A DNA stretch of 35,094 bases. Origin: Robiginitalea sp. (GTDB lineage: Bacteria > Bacteroidota > Bacteroidia > Flavobacteriales > Flavobacteriaceae). The stretch lies in assembly GCA_024638915.1 (NCBI GenBank), contig JAHEJJ010000022.1:1-35094 (forward strand), given 5' to 3'. Position numbers and translations under genes: made by a program. Shown one piece after another: positions 1 through 7,503 of this stretch. Position 1 is the stretch's first letter. Every line of letters starts with the position of its first letter. The notes under the pieces were generated by a model. The model was not told the DNA's origin. It searched no databases and was given only the letters and a program-made list of their open reading frames with translations.

Positions 1-5
1 CAAAA

Positions 6-79
6 GGCCCCGTGGCGCAACTGAATAGCGCATCAGATTTCGGCTCTGAGGGTTGGGGGTTTGAATCCCTCCGGGGTCA
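6..79 (+). tRNA. tRNA-Arg (anticodon UCG)
   Basis: The full cloverleaf can be folded by hand. The 7-bp acceptor stem is 6-12 with 72-78 (one G-T pair), the D stem GCGC is 15-18 with 28-31, the anticodon stem TCAGA/TCTGA is 33-37 with 45-49, and the T stem is 55-59 with 67-71. The seven-base anticodon loop at 38-44 gives TCG at 40-42, reading the Arg codon CGA. The discriminator base is A79 and CCA is not encoded. The D loop has a single G followed by A where GG is usual. A strong terminator follows 11 bases downstream, so this is the last or only gene of its transcript. Confidence 0.95.
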
Positions 80-89
80 CTACAGGCAC

Positions 90-119
90 AAAAGCCTGCA
101 AGGAAACTTGCAGGCTTTT
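90..119 (+). terminator. Rho-independent terminator of the tRNA-Arg transcript
   Basis: A perfect 13-bp stem (90-102 with 107-119) closes on a GAAA tetraloop. The 5' arm begins with four A and the 3' arm ends in four T, so it could work in both directions. It sits directly after the tRNA. Confidence 0.9.
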
Positions 120-192
120 ATAGTTCGAGCAACAAGCTGAGCTTGTTCGAGGTTTTGCGCAGAACTATAAAAGCGCATGGCTTTTGCCATGC
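115..192. repeat. Nested inverted repeats downstream of tRNA-Arg
   Basis: An outer perfect 12-bp inverted repeat (115-126 with 162-173) encloses a 7-bp hairpin with a 3-base loop (131-137 with 141-147). A separate 7-bp hairpin with a TTTT loop follows at once (175-181 with 186-192). The left outer arm shares bases with the 3' arm of the tRNA terminator. I see no coding potential here. It may be a copy of a dispersed palindromic repeat, or an alternative fold that competes with the terminator. Confidence 0.6.
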
Positions 193-453
193 AGGTTTTG
201 TATTTGCAAAGGGGAGCGCAGTGGGGATCACGAGTTGAGAGAGTAATTTGGTTTGAGGTTTGTAATTTTCATTAAGGAATTTTACGAATAGAATGAAAAC
301 CAATAATAATGATTGGGATTAGATCATTTATGTCCAGTGTATTACTGATAAATACTATGCAATCGAGGTACACAGATCAGACCAAATAAGAAAAATTATG
401 AGAATCTGCTGTGTAATGGCTGGTATTACGAAGGTATTCGGTAAATTGAAATC
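193..453. other. Non-coding gap before the glycosyltransferase
   Basis: AT-rich sequence with no convincing reading frame and no clear TAnnTTTG box before the gene at 454. With the repeat region before it, the gene-free stretch from the tRNA to this gene is about 370 bases. Confidence 0.5.
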
Positions 454-1677
454 ATGAGCGAAGTTGAAAGATTCATCAGCAACTGTCCTACCCAAGTCAC
501 ATTAACAGACAGCGGATATTTTAGAAAAATTGAGAACTATTCCCAGGCCTTGGACCAAGAAGAAGTAAAACGACTCGACTTGCTGCTAGCCGATTCCTCC
601 CTGGCCAATTATAGTGCAGTACTCACGGTCAAACTGGCCAAATCCAAATTGGCCTTAAGACATATAACAAAAAATGTCCACCTCACATTTTTATTTGCAG
701 TTTATAAGGAAACCGAAAGATTAAGTCTCGCCGAGGAACACCCTTTGGGGGAAGACTGTTTGAATGAGAAGGTAAGGCAAATAAATTGGTTGGTTTCCGG
801 TAGTCCAAATATTTCATGGGATCTGATAGTAATAGATGACGGATGCCCTGATGGTAGCGGAAGAAAAGCCAGGGAAATCGCCGACAAATCGGATTACTGT
901 GACCAAATAAAGGTCTTGTTTTTAAAGGAGGCAATAGAGGCCGAATATTCACTCGCGGGAAAACTGAACTCAGTCTATGACAGCCAGAAAGGAGGAGCCA
1001 TCCTCTTTGGCTTGCGCTATGCCTCCTCTTTAAAACGCGAAAACAATGTTGTCCTTTATACCGATGCAGATCTGTCTTCTCACCTGGGTATGTCGGGACT
1101 TCTTGCTGAAGCTATTGTTGTACATAATATGTCTTTGGCTATAGGATCTAGGCGTGAAAAGACCTCATACACCCTAAGATCAGATTTTAGAAATTATCGC
1201 GGAAAACTATTTATTTACCTGCGTCGTCGTCTACTACATCCAATCAATTACATTTCTGATGAACAGTGTGGTTTTAAGGCGTTCGACGGTACGTTCTTAA
1301 CTGACTTTCTGGAAGGAGTGATCGAAACCGGCTTCTCATTTGATGTCGAACTGCTGTTACGAACAGAGCTAAAAAGACCAGGTTCAATCGCTCAGGTCCC
1401 TATTGCTTGGATGGATAGCGATGAGGCCTCCACTACAAAAGCGCTGGAACCTTATATACCTATGCTCAATCGAATGGTTGATTTCTATGAATACTACTTA
1501 TCACCTCATCCGGAGGCAGAAGAATTCAAGATTTTCATCCGGGAACTTAACCAGAAGGCATGGGACCATCTAATCCACCATATCCCTAATGAGATAAAAG
1601 CATGGGATCCTGTGGAAGCTATCGAATTTAATCAGGTAAGTGTAGATCAGCTGAGGAAATGCGCACAAATGGAGTAA
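454..1677 (+). CDS. GT2-type glycosyltransferase, soluble
   Basis: 407 residues with a GT-A fold like that of dolichyl-phosphate sugar transferases. VIDDGCPDGSG at 126-136 is the nucleotide-sugar loop, TDADLS at 203-208 holds the DxD-type metal site, GSRR is at 231-234, and DEQCGFKAF at 269-277 matches the acceptor-side motif of this subgroup. SFDVELL follows at 295-301. There is no signal peptide and no membrane helix, unlike GtrB or DPMS-type enzymes with C-terminal helices. About 75 N-terminal and 60 C-terminal residues flank the catalytic core and are unassigned. It stands alone between a tRNA and an unrelated phosphatase, so donor and acceptor cannot be inferred. The family call is firm. 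Confidence 0.8.
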   Translation: MSEVERFISNCPTQVTLTDSGYFRKIENYSQALDQEEVKRLDLLLADSSLANYSAVLTVKLAKSKLALRHITKNVHLTFLFAVYKETERLSLAEEHPLGEDCLNEKVRQINWLVSGSPNISWDLIVIDDGCPDGSGRKAREIADKSDYCDQIKVLFLKEAIEAEYSLAGKLNSVYDSQKGGAILFGLRYASSLKRENNVVLYTDADLSSHLGMSGLLAEAIVVHNMSLAIGSRREKTSYTLRSDFRNYRGKLFIYLRRRLLHPINYISDEQCGFKAFDGTFLTDFLEGVIETGFSFDVELLLRTELKRPGSIAQVPIAWMDSDEASTTKALEPYIPMLNRMVDFYEYYLSPHPEAEEFKIFIRELNQKAWDHLIHHIPNEIKAWDPVEAIEFNQVSVDQLRKCAQME

Positions 1678-1935
1678 TTCTTTTTGTCGTGGCACGCGCC
1701 TTTAGGTGAGGAGGTTAGCAAAAGTGATTGCTGTGTGGATCAGCAGCAAAGCGAGTAATCCGGTTTGCAGTTAGCAGTTTGATATGTGCATATTTCGGGT
1801 ATTCAATTAGATGTTGGGTATTTGTAGCAATGATTTTATCTTTAAATAGATTTTCGATCTAGAATTCGACACTGTATAAATATCAAATTCTTGTTAAATC
1901 AATTATATATTGTATTGATTTAATAAAATGATGTT
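1678..1935. other. AT-rich intergenic region
   Basis: Non-coding and strongly AT-rich towards its right end. It contains no hairpin that would serve as a terminator for the glycosyltransferase gene. The promoter of the next gene begins at 1936. Confidence 0.4.
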
Positions 1936-1965
1936 TTGACAGTTGGACGATTAGTCTTAGTTTCA
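1936..1965 (+). promoter_or_regulatory. Bacteroidetes-type promoter of the NagD-like gene
   Basis: TTG at 1936-1938 (within TTGACA), a 19-base spacer and TAGTTTCA at 1958-1965 fit TTG-N19-TAnnTTTG except for the last two bases. Transcription would start near 1970. That is downstream of the first in-frame ATG at 1965, which favours the ATG at 1986. Confidence 0.5.
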
Positions 1966-1985
1966 TGCTAAATTCAGATCAGAAA

Positions 1986-2789
1986 ATGAAAAAGGGTTTT
2001 TTAATAGACATGGATGGGGTCATCTATAGTGGTGACACTATGATTGATGGGGCTGATAATTTTATTGCCACCTTACAGGAAAAAGAGATTCCTTTTCTAT
2101 TTATGACCAACAATAGCCAAAGAACTCCTTTGGATACGGTAAAGAAGGTTGGTAAAATGGGAATAAACATCAAGGAAGAAAATGTCTATACAAGTGCAAT
2201 GGCCACAGCCTGGTTCCTCTCTTTTATGAATCCGAAAGGAACGGCCTATGTATTGGGAGAAGGTGGATTACTAACCAGTCTCCATCAATGGGGCTATACC
2301 CTGGTTAATGATAACCCGGATTACGTAGTTGTCGGAGAAGGCAGGAATTTTACCCTGGAAATGGTGAATAATGCCGTAGATTTTATTCTTTCCGGATCCA
2401 GATTGATTGCCACGAACCTTGACCCTTCCCCAAAAAAGAAAGGATGGAACAACCTGGGGATCAAAGCGGTAGTTTCAATGATCGAAGAAGCCACGGGTAA
2501 AAAAGCCTTCACTGTGGGAAAACCCAGCCCCGTCATGATGCGTGCGGCCAGGAAGACATTGGGCCTGGAAGCACAGGAGACTATTATTTTAGGTGATACG
2601 ATGGATACTGATATCCTTGGAGGAGTTCAGTTGGGTTATACAACTATTCTGACCCTATCAGGGGTTTCTAAGAAAAATGTTCTGGATGATTATCCTTTTA
2701 AACCGGATATGGTCATAAATTCGGTAGCAGAGATCGACCTGGAAAAAGCCATGAAGCTACAGAGGTCGTCCCCGAGTTTTACACCATAG
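1986..2789 (+). CDS. NagD-like HAD-IIA family phosphatase
   Basis: 267 residues from the preferred ATG at 1986; a frame from 1965 would add seven residues but overlaps the promoter. All HAD motifs are present: DMDGVIY from Asp8 (nucleophile Asp8, acid/base Asp10), TNNS at 41-44, GKPSP with Lys179, and GDTMDTD at 203-209 for magnesium. The large C2-type cap between motifs II and III and the overall length fit the NagD / 4-nitrophenylphosphatase subfamily, whose members remove phosphate from nucleotides such as UMP or from phosphoglycolate. The exact substrate cannot be read from the sequence. It is cytoplasmic and apparently transcribed alone. Confidence 0.88.
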   Translation: MKKGFLIDMDGVIYSGDTMIDGADNFIATLQEKEIPFLFMTNNSQRTPLDTVKKVGKMGINIKEENVYTSAMATAWFLSFMNPKGTAYVLGEGGLLTSLHQWGYTLVNDNPDYVVVGEGRNFTLEMVNNAVDFILSGSRLIATNLDPSPKKKGWNNLGIKAVVSMIEEATGKKAFTVGKPSPVMMRAARKTLGLEAQETIILGDTMDTDILGGVQLGYTTILTLSGVSKKNVLDDYPFKPDMVINSVAEIDLEKAMKLQRSSPSFTP

Positions 2790-3162
2790 CTTTTAGATCG
2801 ATAATCGGTAATCAATAATTAGCAGGTCGTTATCAGATGGTAGTGGCCAGTTTTTGAGGCCGAACAACCAGAGCTCAACTACTGATTTTAAATCGGTAAT
2901 CATTTTGAGTCTTGGTCAACGAATCCACTCCGCGGGAGAGCTAGAAGAGTTTTGAGTGCTGTAAATTACCCATAGACCCCAGGAGTTTCCTATCTCCGAG
3001 TGTGGAATACAACCATTGTAGGAGCCGGGAATGGGGTCGTTCAGAATATTTTCACGGATTCGCTCTGAAGAGTGAGTAGTCCGTATTATTCATAACCGTC
3101 TAGATGTAATGATACCGTGCCGTGATCGACCTATTTAGTATTAACCTCTAAAAACAATTTCA
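2790..3162. other. 373-base non-coding gap with a 12-bp direct repeat
   Basis: No reading frame of useful length on either strand. The 12-mer AATCGGTAATCA occurs at 2803-2814 and again at 2891-2902. No strong hairpin, tRNA or TAnnTTTG box was found. The right half is less AT-rich than the other gaps, so a decayed gene cannot be excluded. Confidence 0.45.
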
Positions 3163-3921
3163 ATGTCCGACCAACTTAAGAAAATGACCGATAAACTTTG
3201 TGCCAGTCCTCCTTCAACATACGATGATCTAAAGGTATTGTTTCTGAATTGTACCCTGAACAGAACCCCGGTATTATCTCATACGGAAGGGCTGATCCAG
3301 GTGGCTCAAAAGATTTTTAAGGCTAATGGCGTAAGCACAAAGATAATCAGGCCTGTCGACTATGAAATCCCGGCAGGACTAGGGCTCGATATGTCTGAAA
3401 CCCCGGAATGGGACAAGGACGACTGGCCAATGATCCAAAAAGAGATCGATGCCTGCGATATCCTTATCGTTTGCACATCGGTATGGTTGGGCGAGAAGTC
3501 ATCGGTATGTAACCGCACCCTGGAGAGAATGTACGGCTATACCCATCAGTTTAATGAAAAAGGCCAGTACAGGGATTATGGCAAGGTAGGGGCCACCCTT
3601 ATCACAGGGAATGAGGATGGTGTAAAACACTGTGCGATGAATATACTCTTTTCGCTATCGCATATCGGTTACACCGTGCCTCCGCAGGCCGATGCCGGAT
3701 GGATGGGGGAGGCCGGTCCTGGCCCATCGTACCGTGATGAAGGATCCGGAGGGCCTGAGAATGATTTTACCAACAGGAATACTACTTTCCTGGTTTGGAA
3801 TTGCCTGCACCTGGCAAGGATGTTAAAAGACAAGGGAGGCATACCCGCTTATGGTAACCAGCCCGATGAATGGGCCGCTGGCTGTCAGGCCGGATTCGAC
3901 AGTCCGGAGCATAAAAGGTAA
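3163..3921 (+). CDS. NAD(P)H-dependent FMN reductase / flavodoxin-fold family protein
   Basis: 252 residues. After about 20 leading residues comes the flavodoxin-like start KVLFLNCTLN at 24-33. The segment NRTPVLSHTEGL (33-44) lies where the FMN phosphate loop is expected. TSVWLGEKSSVCNRTLERM (105-123) and LITGNEDG (146-153) follow the pattern of the FMN_red family, in which these loops bind the isoalloxazine ring. No signal peptide or membrane segment is seen. It ends 4 bases before the convergent stop of the unknown gene at 3926. The physiological acceptor (quinone, azo or nitro compound) cannot be told from the sequence. Confidence 0.82.
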   Translation: MSDQLKKMTDKLCASPPSTYDDLKVLFLNCTLNRTPVLSHTEGLIQVAQKIFKANGVSTKIIRPVDYEIPAGLGLDMSETPEWDKDDWPMIQKEIDACDILIVCTSVWLGEKSSVCNRTLERMYGYTHQFNEKGQYRDYGKVGATLITGNEDGVKHCAMNILFSLSHIGYTVPPQADAGWMGEAGPGPSYRDEGSGGPENDFTNRNTTFLVWNCLHLARMLKDKGGIPAYGNQPDEWAAGCQAGFDSPEHKR

Positions 3922-3925
3922 TAAT

Positions 3926-4684
3926 TCAGTTATGGGCATAGGCTGTAATCCCCTGCTGGAAAAACAGAAGGGCCTTTTCTTCGGAAATATCTCCCGCCGC
4001 AAGTACTGCGCCCTGAAAATCTTTACGGGCCCATTTTCCCATGGTAAGGGACTCAAAGGAAATGGTATCAACCGGCTTATTTCCCCGATAGCCACTGAGG
4101 TAAAAATAGTGGTCATCCACTACAGAGTCGGGAATGGCCAGTCCCATACCTATCGATATATTCTTATTGCCGGGAAGTTGGGCATAAGCCCCGGTATCAA
4201 AATGATGGGGCCAGATCCGGATCTCTGAATCCATGGAATACTCCTGTATAACCTGTCTTATAACGCCCTGCGCAAGGCTCCTTAATTTGCTTTCCTTTTG
4301 AAGGGATTCAGCCGTGGTCTCCAACATATAATTATCGGCCACGTCATAAGGCAATGAATAGTGAAACTCATATCTGTAGCGATCAGCCAAACCGGACGGT
4401 TTTAATACCGAACGGATCCAACTGAGAATTTCATGATGTTGCCGATGATTGAGGGCATATTGTGTTATGGACGAATCGTTTATCCACAGCAAAGCAAAAT
4501 CCGGCAGGCGGAGGGCCAGTTGATCACCGGCATCATTTAGAGGTCTTGTGACTATATGCTGTCGCTCAACCGAAAAACCCAGGTTGGTATGACTGTCGTC
4601 TTCCTTTTTATCGAGAAACGAGATCCCTGCAGCGGCAAGATATTGTACGGCAATATGTATCGGCTCAACTCCCGCTGTGTTCAT
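3926..4684 (-). CDS. Unknown protein translationally coupled to CphA
   Basis: 252 residues, not recognised. The start codon overlaps the cphA stop by 4 bases (4681-4684), so the two are very likely translated from one message in a fixed ratio. There is no signal peptide or membrane helix; it should be cytoplasmic. Two segments look constrained: WPHHFDTG at 158-165, and a Gly/Asp/aromatic-rich stretch at 177-199 that includes VVDDHYFYLSGY. His, Asp and aromatic residues cluster in both, which could form a ligand or metal site, but this is inference. The N-terminal IAVQYLAAAGISFLDK (11-26) looks helical. Because cphA is the only gene upstream in the transcript, a role in cyanophycin metabolism is the simplest guess. 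Confidence 0.75.
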   Translation of the reverse strand: MNTAGVEPIHIAVQYLAAAGISFLDKKEDDSHTNLGFSVERQHIVTRPLNDAGDQLALRLPDFALLWINDSSITQYALNHRQHHEILSWIRSVLKPSGLADRYRYEFHYSLPYDVADNYMLETTAESLQKESKLRSLAQGVIRQVIQEYSMDSEIRIWPHHFDTGAYAQLPGNKNISIGMGLAIPDSVVDDHYFYLSGYRGNKPVDTISFESLTMGKWARKDFQGAVLAAGDISEEKALLFFQQGITAYAHN

Positions 4685-7314
4685 GATAGAGTCAACTCAC
4701 CTTTCAGATCTTTTTCTTTAAATTCCTGCACCAGTTGCAACGCGTCGGGAACCACATCGCTGCAAAGCACGATCAGCGAACCTTTTTCGGCATGACTTAT
4801 GGCGTAAGTAATGGCCTCTTTTTCGGAAGGAATGATCATTGTCTTTTTCTCAGGATCTCTATTCTTGATGCCCTGGTTGAGCATGTTGATCAATTCTGAC
4901 TCAGATTTACCCCTCAGGTTCTTGTCTTGTCGGATGATGATTTCGTCGAACATATCGGCAGCAATACTACCCATTTCTTTATTATCTTCCTCCCTCCGAT
5001 CGCCGATACCGGCTATGATACCCACCTTAACCGTCGCTTCGATCGTATCCGTAAATTTTTGTAGAGCCCGCATGCCAGCGGGGTTATGGGCGTAATCGAG
5101 TAAAATACTAAAATCGTTGAATTCAAATAAATTGAGTCGGCCCGGAGTACTCGAAGCCGAAGGGATGAAGGTTTCCAGGGCTGCTTTGGTATCTTCGATG
5201 CTTATACCGCTGATATGTGCAGCGATGACGGCTGGTAACACATTCTGGATCATGAATTTTGCTCTGCCGCCATAAGTCAATGGAATACTTTCTGCCTTCA
5301 TGACCCTCATCTTCCAGGCGCCTTTACATAGCGTAACAAATCCATTTTCATAGACTGCGGTAATACCGCCAATACGTTGCAAGGCTTGTATTCGTGGATT
5401 ATTCTCGTCCATTGAGAATAACGCCACATTGCAGTTGAGACTTCGCCTCATATCATAGACCAGGTCATCATCGGCGTTTAAAATGGCATACCCGTCGGGA
5501 AGTACGGTCTCCGGGACCACGCCTTTCACTTTTGCTAATTGATCAATGGTATGAATGCCTTTTAACCCCAGGTGATCAGCTGCCACATTGGTGACAATGG
5601 CAATATCACAATTTTTAAAGCCCAGTCCGGCCCTTAGCAATCCGCCCCTTGCACATTCCAGAACCGCGAAATTCACCGTAGGATCTTTTAGTACAAATTC
5701 AGCACTGGAGGGACCCGTACAGTCGCCTTGCATCAACATACGGTTTTGAATATAGACGCCGTCGCTTGTAGTATATCCAACGCGATAACCCTTCATTTTT
5801 GCTATATGAGCCATCAGTCGGCTGGTGGTCGTTTTGCCATTGGTACCCGTAATGGCTACTATGGGAATTCTTCCCGTATCTCCTTTTTGAGGAAAAAGTT
5901 TGTCCACAACTGGGGCGGCTACGTTTCGCGGTAAACCCGTAGTGGGTGCCAAATGCATTCGGAAACCAGGCCCGGCATTGACTTCAAGGACGGCACCACC
6001 TGTATCGGATAAAGGCCTGGTGATATCGGTGGTCATGATATCGATACCGCATATATCGAGATCGATGATCTTGGAGATTCTTTCTGCCATTGATACGTTG
6101 GCAGGGTGTACTATATCGGTCACATCTTCCGCGGTTCCCCCTGTGCTGAGATTCGCTGTATCCTTTAAAATCAACTTCTCACCTTCATCTAAGATCGAAT
6201 CAAGACTATAACCGGCATCTTTTATAATGTTTTTGGTGAGATCGTTCAAAGTGATGGCCGTCAGTACTTTTTCATGGCCATAGCCACGCCGGGGATCTTT
6301 ATTCACTTCCTCTACGAGTTCTTCGATAGTATGCTTACCATCTCCTGTAACATGTGCAGGGGTGCGTTTAGCCGCCGCGACAAACACATGATTAATCACT
6401 AACAGTCTATAGTCCTCTCCGGTGATATACTTCTCTACAATGACTCTGCTGGATACTTCTTTAGCAATTTTAAAAGCTTCTATTGTGTCCTCATGATTAT
6501 TGATATCAACGGTAATTCCCCGACCGTGGTTTCCGCCTATGGGTTTTATTACCAGGGGGAAGCCTACGTAATTACAGGCATCCTTTAAGCTGCTTTCCCG
6601 ACTGATGATATCCCCTCTGGGCACTTCCACCTCGGCCTGCTCCAGCAAGTACTTCGTATCTTCTTTATCACAGGCCAATTCTACTCCTATACTACTGGTA
6701 TCACTGGTCACTGTAGCCTGTATTCTTTTTTGATTAGCACCGTATCCCAATTGACAAAGCGAGTATTTGTTAAGACGAATCCAGGGAATACCCCTGCTTT
6801 CTGCTTCCTCCACAATAGAACCGGTACTGGGCCCCAAACGTTCCGCTTCACGCAATTCACGCATTTTCTGAATGTCTTCGGTCATATCGTATTCCTCACC
6901 CTCGATAAGGGCCTCACATATTCTCACCGCCGCCCTGGCAGCATATCTTCCTACGCTTTCCTCGATATATGAGAAGACCACGTTATAAACCCCTTTTTCA
7001 CCATAACCCCGCGTACGCCCGAAACCTGTATCCATATCCGCCAACGTCTGGATCTCCAGTGCAATGTGTTCGATTATGTGTCCCATCCAGGTGCCTTCAT
7101 CGACCCTCATAAAAAACCCTCCTTCACAACCCTTTGAACAGCGGTGGGTGATCATGCCGGGAAACATTATGCGAATCCTGTCACCAAAACCTGGGATCTT
7201 ATTCGAAGGAAGCTCTTCCATTTCTTCGAGATCAAGTACCATTACGATCAGTTTATGTCGGCGTACAGACCAATAATTGGGTCCCCTCATGGCATTTATT
7301 TCGCGTATTTTCAT
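4681..7314 (-). CDS. cphA: Cyanophycin synthetase
   Basis: 877 residues, the normal length for CphA. It adds Asp and then Arg to a poly-aspartate backbone, using two ATP-dependent sites. The N-terminal domain (about 1-160) includes GHIIEHIALEIQTLA, a typical CphA signature. The ATP-grasp part (about 215-480), which forms the backbone bond with Asp, has GGNHGRG at 260-266 and the metal-binding VLEVNAGPG at 442-450. The C-terminal Mur-ligase-like part, which adds Arg, has the P-loop GTNGKTTT at 490-497 and later STPGRLNLF and LDYAHNP. All key motifs are intact. It is divergent from cyanophycinase at 7504 and overlaps an unknown gene at its stop. Confidence 0.97.
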   Translation of the reverse strand: MKIREINAMRGPNYWSVRRHKLIVMVLDLEEMEELPSNKIPGFGDRIRIMFPGMITHRCSKGCEGGFFMRVDEGTWMGHIIEHIALEIQTLADMDTGFGRTRGYGEKGVYNVVFSYIEESVGRYAARAAVRICEALIEGEEYDMTEDIQKMRELREAERLGPSTGSIVEEAESRGIPWIRLNKYSLCQLGYGANQKRIQATVTSDTSSIGVELACDKEDTKYLLEQAEVEVPRGDIISRESSLKDACNYVGFPLVIKPIGGNHGRGITVDINNHEDTIEAFKIAKEVSSRVIVEKYITGEDYRLLVINHVFVAAAKRTPAHVTGDGKHTIEELVEEVNKDPRRGYGHEKVLTAITLNDLTKNIIKDAGYSLDSILDEGEKLILKDTANLSTGGTAEDVTDIVHPANVSMAERISKIIDLDICGIDIMTTDITRPLSDTGGAVLEVNAGPGFRMHLAPTTGLPRNVAAPVVDKLFPQKGDTGRIPIVAITGTNGKTTTSRLMAHIAKMKGYRVGYTTSDGVYIQNRMLMQGDCTGPSSAEFVLKDPTVNFAVLECARGGLLRAGLGFKNCDIAIVTNVAADHLGLKGIHTIDQLAKVKGVVPETVLPDGYAILNADDDLVYDMRRSLNCNVALFSMDENNPRIQALQRIGGITAVYENGFVTLCKGAWKMRVMKAESIPLTYGGRAKFMIQNVLPAVIAAHISGISIEDTKAALETFIPSASSTPGRLNLFEFNDFSILLDYAHNPAGMRALQKFTDTIEATVKVGIIAGIGDRREEDNKEMGSIAADMFDEIIIRQDKNLRGKSESELINMLNQGIKNRDPEKKTMIIPSEKEAITYAISHAEKGSLIVLCSDVVPDALQLVQEFKEKDLKGELTLS

Positions 7315-7378
7315 CTTGATAGAATTAGTTTGATTTTACAGTCTGAAGTTTCTATGACTTCTTTTAAAAGGAATGCTT

Positions 7379-7401
7379 GATATCCCATTTTACCGGATAT
7401 C
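7379..7401. promoter_or_regulatory. Inverted repeat between cphA and cphB, possible operator
   Basis: A perfect 7-bp inverted repeat GATATCC/GGATATC (7379-7385 and 7395-7401) with a 9-base spacer lies in the 189-base region between the divergent cphA and cphB starts. The size and placement suit a dimeric regulator acting on either promoter. Seen in sequence; the function is inferred. Confidence 0.35.
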
Positions 7402-7475
7402 GCGTTATGGGTCATATTTCAGATACAAACCGGTTGAATTTCATAAATATATGATAAATTTTATAACAATAGCTG

Positions 7476-7483
7476 TATTTTTG
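7476..7483 (+). promoter_or_regulatory. -7 promoter element of cphB
   Basis: TATTTTTG is a perfect match to the Bacteroidetes TAnnTTTG box. It lies 20 bases before the ATG at 7504. No TTG is found at the usual distance upstream, so the -33 part is weak, which might mean an activator is needed. Confidence 0.5.
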
Positions 7484-7503
7484 CGCCTTATAAACAAGTG
7501 ATA

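Noticed and set aside
6-120. Attachment site of an integrated element at the tRNA 3' end
   Set aside because: No repeat of the tRNA 3' end and no integrase gene are found in the window.
1936-1941. TTGACA as an E. coli-type -35 box
   Set aside because: No TATAAT follows at 17 bases, and the organism's sigma factor uses TTG with TAnnTTTG, which fits better here.
3851-4228. Plus-strand frame of 125 codons across the 3' ends of the reductase and the unknown gene
   Set aside because: It overlaps two better supported genes, has no recognisable motif, and is antisense to the unknown cphA-linked gene.
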